The notes: generated by a model not told the origin, from the letters alone. A stretch of DNA of 46,018 nucleotides from Verrucomicrobiales bacterium (GCA_015075445.1 JABTUJ010000050.1:1-46018), one strand, 5' to 3'. Counted from the stretch's first letter, positions 1 to 13,785 are shown. Translations and numbers: made by a program.

Positions 1-162
1 AGAGGTACCTCACGGCTCCGCCCCCCAACTCTCCCCCGTACCGAGCAGCAGGCCGGGTGGCGCCTGGTAAACCAGAGTTCCCTTCGTGGCACCGAGGAAG
101 CCACCTTCGCACTTCCGACTTCCGCCGCAGGCCATTCACCGCTAATCAGTACCGGGTTCTCC

Positions 163-4281
<4,119 letters not shown>

Positions 4282-4327
4282 AGCGCCGTTCCAAACCGAC
4301 ATTAACCGGGCAGAGCACCCGCCGAAG

Positions 4328-6532
4328 ATGCAGCCGGCCTTCACGTGGACGCCACTTCATACCGCTGTGACGACCATGGCCCCAGCCTTCGCCCGGAGCG
4401 CGAACCGGCAACGACGCCGGTGGTTTCGCGTCGCGGCCGTGGCCCTGCCTCTGCTGGGGCTTTTCGCGGGCGCCGAGCTGATCCTGCGCGGGATCGGGTA
4501 CGGACATCCGATCGGCTTCCTGATTCAACCCGACAAACCCGAGCCGCTTTGGACGGACAATCCGTTTTTCCTGTGGCGGTTCATGCCACCGGGGCTGGCG
4601 CGTTGGCCGGCCCCGATCCAGGCACGCACCCCCAAACCGCCGGGCACCTTCCGGGTGTTGGTGCTCGGCGAATCGGCCGCAATGGGGGATCCGGAACCCG
4701 CGTTCGGCTTTTCGCGAGTTCTCCAAGTGCTGCTCGAAGCGCGTCTGCCCGGACAGACCGTCGAAGTGATCAACACCGGCATTCCTGCCATCAACTCTCC
4801 CATCATCCGGGAGATCGCCGCCGACTGCCGCCGGCTCGAGGCGGACGTCTGGGTTCTCTATGCTGGCAACAACGAAGTGCTCGGGCCCGGCGGACTCACG
4901 AGCGCCTTCGGCAATCGACCGCCCCATCCGCTGGTCCGGCGGCTGCACCTCGCGGTGCAGCGTTTGCGGGTCGGGCAGGGGCTGGCCAGCCTCCTCGCAC
5001 GGTTGAGTCCACCGCCAGCGGCGAGTGCGCGCCTGCTCAGCGAGAACCTGCGAAAGGAACCGGTGCCCCACGAAGACCCCCGCCTGGCACGGGTCCGCCA
5101 GGGTTTCGCCGACAACCTCCGCGCCATCGTCCGGACCGGCGAGCGGGCCGGGGCGCGGGTCCTGATCAACACCCTCGCCAGCAATCTGCGGGATTGCGCC
5201 CCGTTCCTGCCGGGCCCACCGCCGGTTCTGCCCGATGGAAAGACGGCCGTGTGGCAGGAGAGTTTCGAGGCCGGACGCCGGGCGTGGAACGACGCGGATT
5301 CAGCCCGGGCGCTTGCACACCTGCAGGTCGCGGCGGAGCTCCGCGACGAACACGCCGACCTGCAGTACTTGCTGGGTCGTGCCAGCCTGGAAATGGGAAG
5401 AACCAACGAAGCCCGCGGCCACCTCGAACGCGCCCGCGACCTGGATGGCTTTCGCGCCCGTCCCGATACCCCACTGAACGCGCTCATCCGCCGGATCGCC
5501 GCCGAGTTCGGCCCGGCCACGGCGCAACTGGTGGATGCCGAGTCGGCCTTCGCGGCGGCCAGCCCAGACGGCATCCCGGGCCACGAACTGCTGTGTGACC
5601 ACGTCCATTTCAACTTCGCGGGCAACTACCAGTTGGCGCGGCTCCAGGCTGAAGCCATGACTGCGTGGCTGCCGGCACTGGGTGAATCGAGGCACGCCGG
5701 CTGGCTGAGCCGGGACGACTGCGCCCTTCGCCTCGGCTGGATCGAGTGGAGTCAACTGCGCTCTGCGGTCGCTCTGCGCCGCCGCCTGTCGAGTCCGCTC
5801 TACCGGGCGCAGCTCAATCATGCCGAACGAGACGCGCGCTTGCGGCGGGAGGTGGCGGCGGGCGCGTCAACCAACACCAGCGCGGTTCGGGCCCGCAACG
5901 GCCGGGAGCTTCGCGAGGCCGCGGCGCGCTGGCCACACGACTGGGTGCTGTTCGATCTGCTGGGCAAGTTCCTGCTGTCCACGGGCGATCGCGGGGGCGC
6001 GGCGACGGCCTGGCGGACGGTGATCGAGCGGGTCCCCCACGGTTTCCCGGGCCACTACCAACTCGGGTTGCTGCTCAACCAGTCAGGGCAGTCGGAGGCC
6101 GCCCTGCCGCATCTCGAGAACGCCCGGCGCTGGCGCCCCCTCGTCCCGGAGGTGCATATCGGTCTGGGCACCGCCTGGTCGCACCTCGGAGAGCCGGCCC
6201 GGGCGGTGGAGTTCTTCCAGCAGGCGCTCAAGCTGGATCCAAACAGCGAGCCCGCGCGAGTGGCCTGGGCGCAGGCGTTGCGTGAGCGAGGCGACAGCAC
6301 AGGTGCCCGGGCGCAACTCGAACACGCCGTGGATGCCAATCCCAACAGTGTGACGGCCCGCTTCTACCTGGCCTTGCTCCTGCAGGAGTTGGGCGATCAG
6401 GACACGGCGTCAGGCCACTGGCGTGAAGTTCTGCGGCTCGACCCGGGCAACGAAACGGCTCGCCGCCAACTGGGTCAACCCGCCCGAGATCAGCCCACGG
6501 AGGCACGGGTCCCCGCAGATTCCTGGCCGTGA
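4328..6532 (+). CDS. Membrane-anchored SGNH/GDSL-type hydrolase with C-terminal TPR repeats
   Basis: The 734-aa product has a basic N-terminus and one hydrophobic anchor at about residues 34-55, so the rest is probably outside the cytoplasmic membrane. SGNH-fold blocks are visible: block I LVLGESAAMG with the predicted nucleophile Ser116, block III GNNE at 180-183, and block V DHVHF with Asp424 and His427. Such enzymes are esterases or acyl-transfer hydrolases, but the substrate cannot be read from sequence. TPR-like helices interrupt the middle (about 320-375), and a clear TPR array fills about 520-720 (for example PARAVEFFQQALKLDPNS). The frame is open upstream into the previous gene. ATG 4328 or ATG 4376 (just before the anchor) are the plausible starts. 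This gene follows the FG-GAP gene by 46 bp. Confidence 0.82.
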   Translation: MQPAFTWTPLHTAVTTMAPAFARSANRQRRRWFRVAAVALPLLGLFAGAELILRGIGYGHPIGFLIQPDKPEPLWTDNPFFLWRFMPPGLARWPAPIQARTPKPPGTFRVLVLGESAAMGDPEPAFGFSRVLQVLLEARLPGQTVEVINTGIPAINSPIIREIAADCRRLEADVWVLYAGNNEVLGPGGLTSAFGNRPPHPLVRRLHLAVQRLRVGQGLASLLARLSPPPAASARLLSENLRKEPVPHEDPRLARVRQGFADNLRAIVRTGERAGARVLINTLASNLRDCAPFLPGPPPVLPDGKTAVWQESFEAGRRAWNDADSARALAHLQVAAELRDEHADLQYLLGRASLEMGRTNEARGHLERARDLDGFRARPDTPLNALIRRIAAEFGPATAQLVDAESAFAAASPDGIPGHELLCDHVHFNFAGNYQLARLQAEAMTAWLPALGESRHAGWLSRDDCALRLGWIEWSQLRSAVALRRRLSSPLYRAQLNHAERDARLRREVAAGASTNTSAVRARNGRELREAAARWPHDWVLFDLLGKFLLSTGDRGGAATAWRTVIERVPHGFPGHYQLGLLLNQSGQSEAALPHLENARRWRPLVPEVHIGLGTAWSHLGEPARAVEFFQQALKLDPNSEPARVAWAQALRERGDSTGARAQLEHAVDANPNSVTARFYLALLLQELGDQDTASGHWREVLRLDPGNETARRQLGQPARDQPTEARVPADSWP

Positions 6533-6748
6533 ACCGGCCGGTCCCGCGCCTGGGCGGGGCCGTACCCCGCGTGAAGCCCCCCTGGACCCTGGGCGGTCGG
6601 ACAGCGGGGATGACCGTTCGTCCGGACCGTCCCTGCCAACTCGGGAGAAACTCCTTGAGGCGGGCGCCAGTACCGTGGCAGAAACCATCGCTGCTCGCGG
6701 GCACCGCCGAGGATCGCGAGGAGCAAGGCGCATCTGAATCGGTTGGTT

Positions 6749-7627
6749 ATGAGAACTTCGGGGCCGATCCCCGGACCGCGCGTGAGGCGAGTTCCCGGCG
6801 CGTTCACCGTCATCGAACTGGCGGTGGTGCTGGCCGTGATCGGGATCCTGGCCGGCCTTCTCTTGCCGGCGCTCCTCCGCACCCGGCAGGCGGGGCACAG
6901 CGTCGTCTGCCAGAACAACCTGCGCCAGTGGGGGCTGGCGCTGCGGCTCTACGTGGACGACTACGCCAGCTACGTGCCCTATTCGATGGGCGATTCCCCG
7001 CGGGCCGGCGAGCGCCTTTGGTTCACGCGCTTGGGCCGGGCTCTCGGCATCCGCGAGTTGCCGTGGACCTTCGCCCCCAGCCTCGGGCCCCGTCCGTCAC
7101 GCGGCATTCAAACCTGTCCCGGGCTGACTTCTACCCCCCTCAGTGCCGGGGGCGGTTCGCTCCGCGGCGTGGGCGGTTATGGCTACAACGTGTTCGGGGT
7201 CGGCCACTACGACTTGGGCCTGGGAGGAGGCTACGTAGATCCTTCTCACTCCCCGCTGGATGCCCCGGAAAACCTGCGGGTCACGCGCGCCCAGGCCGTG
7301 CTCGTGCCCAGCGACATGCTCGCCGTCGGCGACGCGATCGTGGGCTGGAGCTTCGGGGGTGGCGCGGACGAGAACGCTGGCTGGGCGCACGACCATCTCG
7401 GGCCCTACCTCCCCGAACCCACGGCCCTCCTCGGCACCCAACCCGGCTCCTTCTCTTCCTCCGACCTCGAGGCAATGCGTGGCGTGGTCCAGCGACGACA
7501 CGGCGGCCGCTGGCAGATGGTGTTCTGCGACGGGCACGTTGAGAGCGGCCGGACCGCCGACTGGTTCGATGTCCGCCGCGACACCGTGCGCCAGCGCTGG
7601 AACAACGACAACCTGCCGCATCGATAG
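6749..7627 (+). CDS. Type II secretion/pseudopilin-like protein (prepilin N-terminus, DUF1559-like)
   Basis: The 292-aa product has a class III (prepilin) leader: a basic stretch ending in Gly, then FTVIELAVVLAVIGILAGLL with the conserved Glu at +5 after predicted peptidase cleavage at G-F. The body has features of the large Verrucomicrobia/Planctomycetes pseudopilin families: NNLRQWGLALRLYVDDY after the hydrophobic helix, and a C-terminal FCDGHVES motif typical of DUF1559-like H-X9-DG proteins. It would sit in the inner membrane and could join a pseudopilus, but no secretion or pilus assembly gene is nearby. The ATG at 6749 is preferred over a TTG six bases earlier. The 216-bp gap upstream holds no recognisable feature. 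Confidence 0.85.
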   Translation: MRTSGPIPGPRVRRVPGAFTVIELAVVLAVIGILAGLLLPALLRTRQAGHSVVCQNNLRQWGLALRLYVDDYASYVPYSMGDSPRAGERLWFTRLGRALGIRELPWTFAPSLGPRPSRGIQTCPGLTSTPLSAGGGSLRGVGGYGYNVFGVGHYDLGLGGGYVDPSHSPLDAPENLRVTRAQAVLVPSDMLAVGDAIVGWSFGGGADENAGWAHDHLGPYLPEPTALLGTQPGSFSSSDLEAMRGVVQRRHGGRWQMVFCDGHVESGRTADWFDVRRDTVRQRWNNDNLPHR

Positions 7628-7701
7628 CCCCGGTCGGAAACGCACCCGCCGCGCCGGCCCGTCCACCCCCCATCGGAACCCCAGGTCCACTTCGGGCGGT
7701 C

Positions 7702-7800
7702 TTGCTCTTGCTCTTGCTCTCCGCGGTGGAGCAGGAGCAGGAGCAAGAGCAAGAGCAAGAGCAGGAGCAAGAGCAGGAGCAGGAGCAAGAGCAAGAGCAG
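7702..7800 (+). repeat. GAGCAR hexamer array with an inverted arm (hairpin-forming)
   Basis: Twelve consecutive 6-bp units GAGCAA/GAGCAG fill 7729-7800. Just upstream, 7702-7720 holds three units in the opposite orientation (TTGCTC), separated by CCGCGGT. The two arms can pair into a long hairpin of about 18 bp. It lies in the 504-bp gene-free spacer 7628-8131. On the minus strand it reads as a run of leucines, which is not a gene. It may act as a terminator for the pseudopilin gene, but no T-run follows. The rest of the spacer has only the AT-rich patch near 7930-7985. Confidence 0.9.
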
Positions 7801-7954
7801 GAATCGGATCGGCGGTTTCTTGGTCTCTGCCAGGGGCGGATTCAATGAGGTCAGGCCGTTACCCGCGCCTCGCGCCACCACCGCCTCCACCTCGGGCGTC
7901 CGGGTGCGCCCCGACTCGATTCCTCAATGCGTGTATTGGTTATCCTCATTTAAC

Positions 7955-7983
7955 TTGACTGGCTATTCAGTCCTCACCATTTT
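7955..7983 (+). promoter_or_regulatory. Possible promoter in an AT-rich island
   Basis: An AT-rich island (about 7925-7985) stands out in the GC-rich spacer. It contains TTGACT at 7955-7960, and a weak -10-like CATTTT at 7978-7983 after a 17-bp spacer. It lies 149 bp upstream of the first gene of the exported trio. Only the -35-like element is a good match, so this is a weak prediction. Confidence 0.25.
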
Positions 7984-8131
7984 GGCTCCATCGACTCACC
8001 AATCCCAACGCCCGCTTGAACCCTGTCCTGCCAGTGGACGGAGTCTTCCAAGAAGCCCGGACCTCGGCGACGGCCAACCGCTGCCGCGTCTTGCCACGCT
8101 CTCGCCTCGGCCACGATCCACGCCCTCTGCC

Positions 8132-9889
8132 ATGAAAGCGATGTTCCGTGATCTGCTGCCCCTAACGACACTGCTTGGCATGCTGGGATTTGCCAGCCCG
8201 GCGGCCCACGCCCAGACCCTGACCCAGACGGTCCTGTTGCAGCCGGGCTGGAACGCGGTCTGGCTCGAGGTGCAACCGGTTGACCCGGCACCGGCCGCCG
8301 TCTTCGCCGGCCTGCCGGTGGCCAGCGTGTGGCTGCGCACGGAGCGACTCGAGGCAGCCCAGTTCATCCAGGATCAGGACGAGGTGCCCTTCAATGAACC
8401 CGGGTGGTTGGTGTGGCTGCCGTCCACCCACCCCGAGGCCGAGATCCTGACCACCCTCTTCGCGGTCCGCGGCGGGCGGGCTTACCTGATCCGGCTCGAG
8501 GGCAACGCGCCGGTGAACTGGACCCTCCCCGGCCAGATTCTGGCGCCGCCGCTCGCGTGGGTGCCGGACACCTTCAACCTGGTGGGTTTGCCGGTGGAAA
8601 CCGGGGCGCCGCCCACGTTCGGTGCCTTCTTCGCCGCGTCCGCGGCCCACCTCGAGGCAAACGCGAACCGCCGCCAGCCCATGTACCGCCTCAACGCCGC
8701 GGGCCAATGGACCCTGGCCTCGGACACCGACCGACTGCGGCGCGGTGAAGCCTACTGGGTCTACACCAAGGGGGCGTCCAGCTTCGGCGCACCGGTCGAA
8801 GCCCGACCCGAGTTCGGCACCGGCCTCGACTTCGGGCCGGCCCTCCGTCAGCAGCGCCTGCACCTCCGCAACCGGACCACCGGCGTGCGGCGGGTGGAAG
8901 TGCGTCTGCAGGGCGCGCCACCAGGTGTGTTGGCTTGGCGCCAATGGAACGCCGCGGAAGGTTACGTCTGGCCCGAGGTCCCAGCGGCCTTCGAGCTGAG
9001 CCTGCCCGCGGGCGGTGAGGACACCCTGACCTTCGGCGTGCGGCGCGGCGCGATGACCGGCCCGTGGCAGGCGTGGTTCGAGGTGCGCGACGGGGCGGGG
9101 ACGTTGTGGCGCGTCCCGGTCAGCGCGGAGCGACCCGCGTCGGGGCAAGGGCAGGCGGCGGCCGGGCAATTCGGCGGCTTATGGATGGGGAACGCCCTGG
9201 TGAACGGCGTCGCCGAGGTCAATCGCGACCCCACGACCGTCACCCCCACCCAACAGCCGTTCCCTCTGCGATTGCTGGTGCACGTGGACGCCACCGGTCA
9301 GGCCCGACTCCTCAAGGAAGTCATCCAACTGTGGGAAGACGGTACCTACCGGACGCAGGCCGACGGCACCCAGGTGGTGGACGTGCCGGGACGCTACGTG
9401 CTGGTGACCGACGAAACCCTGATCGGTGAGTTCTCCGGCGCCGGCCTGCGGGATGGGGTGCCGGTCGGCCATCGCCTCAGCTCGGCCGGCCTCGAGTTCG
9501 ACGGCGGTCCGACCCAGGCCCTGCCGATGGACGGTCGGTTCGCGCCGGGCGGCAAGCTGACCACCTTGATCCTCCAGGAAGGCGACGCGCCCACGAATCC
9601 GTTCAAGCACAAGTACCATCCCGACCACGACAACCTGGACCCGCGCTTCGAACCCCTCGCCTCCGAAAAAGCGCTCGAGTCCTTCACGGTGCGGCGCGAC
9701 CTCGAACTCGAGTTCACCACCACCGCACCCGGCAGTCGCGACGATCCCGCCCTCGGGCATGATCGGCTGGAAGGCGTGTATCGGGAGACGCTGACCGGAC
9801 TCCATCGACACCCCATCCGCGTGGCGGGCACTTTCCGGCTGCAACGGCTGACCGAGATCACCGACCTCAACCCCGCGCCCCGCCGCTGA
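8132..9889 (+). CDS. Exported protein of unknown function, first gene of the giant-protein trio
   Basis: The 585-aa product has a signal peptide (basic start, then LLPLTTLLGMLGFASPAAHA with an AHA-Q cleavage site). The ATG at 8132 is chosen because the signal follows; the frame is open for another 300 bp upstream, but that part is repeat and spacer DNA. The mature protein is rich in beta-type sequence and starts with a Trp-rich segment (LLQPGWNAVWLEVQPVD). No enzyme motif or named domain is recognised. Two candidate modules are visible by eye: residues about 25-230, with WVPDTFNLVGLPVE, and about 340-585, ending in a segment that repeats HRHPIRVAGTFRLQR-type beta strands. It ends 60 bp before the giant LamG gene on the same strand, so a shared transcript and a shared extracellular role are likely. 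Confidence 0.8.
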   Translation: MKAMFRDLLPLTTLLGMLGFASPAAHAQTLTQTVLLQPGWNAVWLEVQPVDPAPAAVFAGLPVASVWLRTERLEAAQFIQDQDEVPFNEPGWLVWLPSTHPEAEILTTLFAVRGGRAYLIRLEGNAPVNWTLPGQILAPPLAWVPDTFNLVGLPVETGAPPTFGAFFAASAAHLEANANRRQPMYRLNAAGQWTLASDTDRLRRGEAYWVYTKGASSFGAPVEARPEFGTGLDFGPALRQQRLHLRNRTTGVRRVEVRLQGAPPGVLAWRQWNAAEGYVWPEVPAAFELSLPAGGEDTLTFGVRRGAMTGPWQAWFEVRDGAGTLWRVPVSAERPASGQGQAAAGQFGGLWMGNALVNGVAEVNRDPTTVTPTQQPFPLRLLVHVDATGQARLLKEVIQLWEDGTYRTQADGTQVVDVPGRYVLVTDETLIGEFSGAGLRDGVPVGHRLSSAGLEFDGGPTQALPMDGRFAPGGKLTTLILQEGDAPTNPFKHKYHPDHDNLDPRFEPLASEKALESFTVRRDLELEFTTTAPGSRDDPALGHDRLEGVYRETLTGLHRHPIRVAGTFRLQRLTEITDLNPAPRR

Positions 9890-9949
9890 ACTTGCCCCAC
9901 CTGGCCTGACCCTGGCTGGTTGACCCCGCAACCTCACTCTCGAAGACCC

Positions 9950-12900
9950 ATGAACACCAAACGCGCCTTCGCAACACCCAGGGTGATCCTGGCGGCCCTC
10001 GCGCTCGGCGGTACGCTCCCTTCCTCGGCGTGGGGAGACACGGCGCTGCAGAACTCGGTGGGCCAGTACGTGTGGGTGGATCGGCCAGTCGCCCCCGACC
10101 TCCGGAACCGCTCCTTCACGATCGAGTTCTGGGCCCGGCGGACCGCTTTCAACGGGCATCACTTCGTCATCGGGCAGGGCTCCGCGGCCAACCATCGCTA
10201 TCTGCACATCGGGTTCCGGGCGGACAACACCTTTGCCTTTGCCTTCTACGGCAATGATCTCAACCTGCCGCGCCCGGTGATCGACAGCGCGTGGCACCAC
10301 TACGCGTGCGTCTACGACGTGGCCAGCGGCCTCAGGCAGGTGTTCATCGATGGGGCCCTCGCCGGCAGTGACACGGCGTCCGCCCCCTTCCAGGACATCG
10401 GCCATTTCTACCTCGGGCAGGCGTTTGGCGAAATCCCCGGCCAGGCTCAGTTGAACTTCCGCGGCCTCCTCGACGAAGTCCGGGTCTGGAGCGTGGCGCG
10501 CACCGCGGCCGAGATTCGCGATCACCGCTACCGGTTGTTGAGCGGGAGTGAGACGGGCCTCGAGGCCTATTACCCGTTCGAGGACGCGGGGGACGGCACC
10601 GCGGACGTCACCGGCCACGGCCGCCACGGGGGCGTCGTGGGCAGCCAGAGGGTGGCGGCCGGCGCCCCGTTCGCCTACGAACTGGCGAGCACCACGCCCC
10701 CGGATGTGACCAGCGACGGGATCCTGCTTAACGGCCTGGTCCGCCCGGGACCCGGGGCCACCACGACCTGGTTCGAGTGGGGCGCCGAAACCCGTGCCCT
10801 CTTCCTGGACGGCGGCTCGCAGCATGGCGATCTGCCGGATGGGGACTTCTGGTTCCCCGGCAGCGCCCTCACTATCGAGGCCTGGGTCTATCCGCGCGCC
10901 CACCATCTCTGGTCGCGCCTGGTGGATTTCGGCAACGGCCCGGGGGCCGACAACGTCCTGTTCGCGCTGTCGAACGGAACGAGCGGTCGCCCGCACTACC
11001 AGGTCTGGCGCGGCGCCCAGGTTCAGGGAGATCTGCTGGCCCCGGCCGCGCTGCCGCTGCACCGCTGGACCCACCTGGCCGTCTCGCATCAGGGAACCCA
11101 GGCCACGCTCTACGTCAACGGTCAGCCGGTTCGCACCGTCAACATGAACCAACCCGCCCGACTGCGGCGCACCGAGAACTTCGTCGGACGCAGCAACTGG
11201 GCGGCGGACGGGTACGCGAACGCCAGTCTTGACGAACTCCGGATCTGGAGTGCCCCCCGCACTGCCGAGCAGATCCGCACGAACCTGTACCGCAGCCTCG
11301 CCGCCAGCGACCGGCTCGGCTTGCTGGCCTACTACCCGTTCGACGAACCGGAGGGGACGGTCGCCCTCGACGCCTCCGGCCGCAACCGGCCGCTGACCCT
11401 GCTCGGCGCCCCGCCCCGCCCGACCGTAGCCCGCCCTCACTTCACCGCCACCACCCCCACCCGGGCCGTCGGCACAGCAAGCCAGGTGATGCTCGGGTTC
11501 GACGGCGTGGATGACCGCGTCGAGATCGCGCATGACGCCACGCAGAACACCCTGCCCCTGACGACCACGGCCTGGGTGCGTTGCACGTCGGCCACCACGG
11601 GGGGCGTCGTGAACAAGTACCTGAGCGGCTCTCTGAACGGCTGGCAGATCTACCTCCTCAACGGCGAGGTGCGGGCCTGGTACTTCCGCAACGCCCAGAA
11701 CTACGTCTGGGATCGCGCCGAGGGCCTCAACGCCGGGCCGGTCGATGACGGTCAATGGCACCACCTCGCGTTCGCCGTGGACAGCGCGGGCGGCCGCCTT
11801 TACGTGGATGGCGTGCTCCGCGACCAGCGCGCGTGGACGGGCGTTCCGGGAGTTCCCACCACCACGCTGCCCGTCAAACTGGGCGCCTACGACGCCGGGA
11901 TCTTCCGCGGCGAACTGCGGGACGCCACGCTGTGGAATGGGGCGCTCGACGATGCGGAAATCCGTGACCTGGCACGGCAGTCCCTCACCACCGCGCATCC
12001 GAAGTTCGCCCAGGTCCTCGGCTGGTGGCGATTGAACGAGGGCAGTGGCAGCGTCGCTCGCAACAGCAAGCCGGGCGGTCTCGCCGGCACCCTGCTCGGC
12101 GATCCGGGATGGCTGGCCCTGGCCCCCGCGTCGGAAACGCTCACCGACGTGACCCCCGACGCCACGCATCACTATCGGTTGGTGACCCGCACCAGCGCGG
12201 GCGTCACCGCCGGCGCAAGCCACACCCTCAGCCTGCCGGCCACCCCCGCCGGGAACGCCCTCGACTTCGATGGCGTCGATGACCGCGTGAGTGTTCGCGG
12301 CTGGAGCAGCCTTGGCGTGCTGAGCGAGGTCACCCTCGAGTTGTGGCAGCGCGCCCGGTCCTTGCGCAACGCGTCCACCTTCGCGTTCCTGCCGGACGTC
12401 CCAGGGTCGAACCGCTTGCAGGCCCACGTCCCCTGGGGCAATGGCCGCGTGTACTGGGACTTCGGCAATGCAACGGCGGGACGGCTCGACTACCTGCCGC
12501 CGGTGTCGCTGCTCAACGACTGGCATCACTTCGCCTTCGTGGCCAAGGCCGGGCCTGGCGGTTACCTGCGCATCTATCGCAACGGCATCCTCGAGGCCGA
12601 ACGCACCGGGACCATCCCCACCTTCAATGCCGGGGCGGCCGACGAACTGCGGCTCGGTCAACTGCAGGACGCCAACGGCGTCTACGCTTTCGATGGCACC
12701 GTGGACGATGTCCGCCTCTGGACCATCGCCCGCTCCGGAACGGATATCGCCCGCGACTATAACCGCCGCCTGACCGGTTCCGAAGCGGGGCTGGCAGCGT
12801 TCTATCGCCTCGACGAACCGACGGGCACCGTGGTGTCCAACGCCAGCGCCGGCCGCTTCCAGGGTGTGCTGCTCAACGGCACCCGCCGGCTGGTTTCCAC

Positions 12901-13726
12901 CGCCCCGGTCGAAGCCAGCCTTCCGCTCGGCAGCTTCGCCGCGGAGAACCTCGCCAGCGGCGCGCCCCGCCTCGTCGGCCAGGTCAAACCGGGCGGCTCC
13001 AACCCCCGCGCGTGGTTCGAGTACGGCGACCGCGTGTCCGTCGATCCCACCAACGCCCAGAACCTCGCCCGGTTCTGGGTGCTTCCGCAAAACGTGGACG
13101 TGAGCTCGCTCGCGCAGGTCAACTTCGCCGCCGCCCCGAACCTCACCACCAACTTCACCGACATCTACCGCCCCGCCACCACCGGCAATTTCCAGCCCGG
13201 CATCGTGAACGATCGCTTCGCCGCCAGCTTCCGCGGCCGGTTGTATGTCCCGCAACCGGGCACCTGGACGTTCTACCTCGCCAGCGACGACGGCTCGCAG
13301 TTGTTCCTGGACGGGAAACTCGTCGTCAACCACGACGGCTTGCACAGCACCACCGAACGCTCGGGCACCCTCCCCGGCCTGTCGGGCGGGTTGCACGACC
13401 TCGAAATCCGGATGTTCGAAAACACCGGGGCCGCTTCGCTGATGTTCTCCTGGTCCGGACCCGGCACGCCCTACGAACCCGTCCCGGCCGACGCGTTCCG
13501 CACCGTCCCGATCTTCGACCGGCAAACCCCCGTCCAGATGCTGGCGGGCAACGATCTCGTCACCGTCACCGCGGTCGTGGGCGACGTGCCGCCCGGCGTG
13601 CCGATCAACTACCGCCTTGTCACCGCCGACGACCTCACCACCCACACGGCCCGCGGCCAGATGTTTGCCGTCCCTTACCCGGCCGCGGGTTACGCGCTGA
13701 CCTTTGACGGGATCAACGACAGTTGA
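9950..13726 (+). CDS. N-terminal part of a giant LamG/PA14 exported protein (interrupted by TGA at 13724)
   Basis: This 1,258-aa piece has a signal peptide (MNTKRAFATPRVILAALALG, cleavage near AWG-D). Four LamG/concanavalin-A-like jellyroll domains follow at about residues 39-214, 282-470, 514-697 and 769-960. They show the hallmarks FDGVDDRVE and WHHxAxVxD and the closing helix motif LDEVRVWSxARTAAEI. A PA14-like domain lies at about 1054-1174 (GTWTFYLASDDGSQLFLDG). A fifth LamG begins at YALTFDGIND and is cut by TGA 13724-13726. The open frame resumes in the same register and the rest of that LamG follows, so this is almost certainly one gene of 9950-22057 (about 4,035 aa). These domains bind carbohydrates or protein surfaces in other proteins. 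The start is the ATG before the signal peptide. Confidence 0.85.
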   Translation: MNTKRAFATPRVILAALALGGTLPSSAWGDTALQNSVGQYVWVDRPVAPDLRNRSFTIEFWARRTAFNGHHFVIGQGSAANHRYLHIGFRADNTFAFAFYGNDLNLPRPVIDSAWHHYACVYDVASGLRQVFIDGALAGSDTASAPFQDIGHFYLGQAFGEIPGQAQLNFRGLLDEVRVWSVARTAAEIRDHRYRLLSGSETGLEAYYPFEDAGDGTADVTGHGRHGGVVGSQRVAAGAPFAYELASTTPPDVTSDGILLNGLVRPGPGATTTWFEWGAETRALFLDGGSQHGDLPDGDFWFPGSALTIEAWVYPRAHHLWSRLVDFGNGPGADNVLFALSNGTSGRPHYQVWRGAQVQGDLLAPAALPLHRWTHLAVSHQGTQATLYVNGQPVRTVNMNQPARLRRTENFVGRSNWAADGYANASLDELRIWSAPRTAEQIRTNLYRSLAASDRLGLLAYYPFDEPEGTVALDASGRNRPLTLLGAPPRPTVARPHFTATTPTRAVGTASQVMLGFDGVDDRVEIAHDATQNTLPLTTTAWVRCTSATTGGVVNKYLSGSLNGWQIYLLNGEVRAWYFRNAQNYVWDRAEGLNAGPVDDGQWHHLAFAVDSAGGRLYVDGVLRDQRAWTGVPGVPTTTLPVKLGAYDAGIFRGELRDATLWNGALDDAEIRDLARQSLTTAHPKFAQVLGWWRLNEGSGSVARNSKPGGLAGTLLGDPGWLALAPASETLTDVTPDATHHYRLVTRTSAGVTAGASHTLSLPATPAGNALDFDGVDDRVSVRGWSSLGVLSEVTLELWQRARSLRNASTFAFLPDVPGSNRLQAHVPWGNGRVYWDFGNATAGRLDYLPPVSLLNDWHHFAFVAKAGPGGYLRIYRNGILEAERTGTIPTFNAGAADELRLGQLQDANGVYAFDGTVDDVRLWTIARSGTDIARDYNRRLTGSEAGLAAFYRLDEPTGTVVSNASAGRFQGVLLNGTRRLVSTAPVEASLPLGSFAAENLASGAPRLVGQVKPGGSNPRAWFEYGDRVSVDPTNAQNLARFWVLPQNVDVSSLAQVNFAAAPNLTTNFTDIYRPATTGNFQPGIVNDRFAASFRGRLYVPQPGTWTFYLASDDGSQLFLDGKLVVNHDGLHSTTERSGTLPGLSGGLHDLEIRMFENTGAASLMFSWSGPGTPYEPVPADAFRTVPIFDRQTPVQMLAGNDLVTVTAVVGDVPPGVPINYRLVTADDLTTHTARGQMFAVPYPAAGYALTFDGINDS

Positions 13727-13785
13727 TCGGCACGGTCGACACCCCGAGACCGAGGCCACCCACGGGCTGTGGTTTCACCACCCCC
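13715..13785 (+). other. Cluster of three apparent single-base losses creating an in-frame stop
   Basis: LamG homology can be followed only by changing frame three times. After FDGIND the frame starting at 13723 gives LIGTVDTP. From about 13746 the next frame gives ETEATHGLWF. From about 13778 the original frame gives PNGGLFSIVES. Each step is a -1 shift, together -3, so register is restored. The TGA at 13724 exists only because of the first shift. The joined peptide resembles a normal LamG strand order. Sequencing or assembly error is the simplest cause; a recent pseudogene is the alternative. Confidence 0.75.

Noticed and set aside
1..162. Tail of an upstream gene at the left edge
   Set aside because: No frame with gene-like composition ends here. 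Only a short heptamer remnant near 106-126 is visible.
6529..7542. Alternative plus-strand frame overlapping the pseudopilin gene
   Set aside because: Arg/Pro-rich translation without motifs. The overlapping frame has a clear prepilin leader and the H-X9-DG-like end.
7405..7890. Minus-strand frame with a poly-leucine run
   Set aside because: It is produced by the GAGCAR hexamer array and has no gene-like flanks.
9179..13759. Minus-strand open frame of about 1,500 codons opposite the first part of the giant gene
   Set aside because: No motif or signal peptide, and biased composition. It crosses the boundary of two real plus-strand genes.
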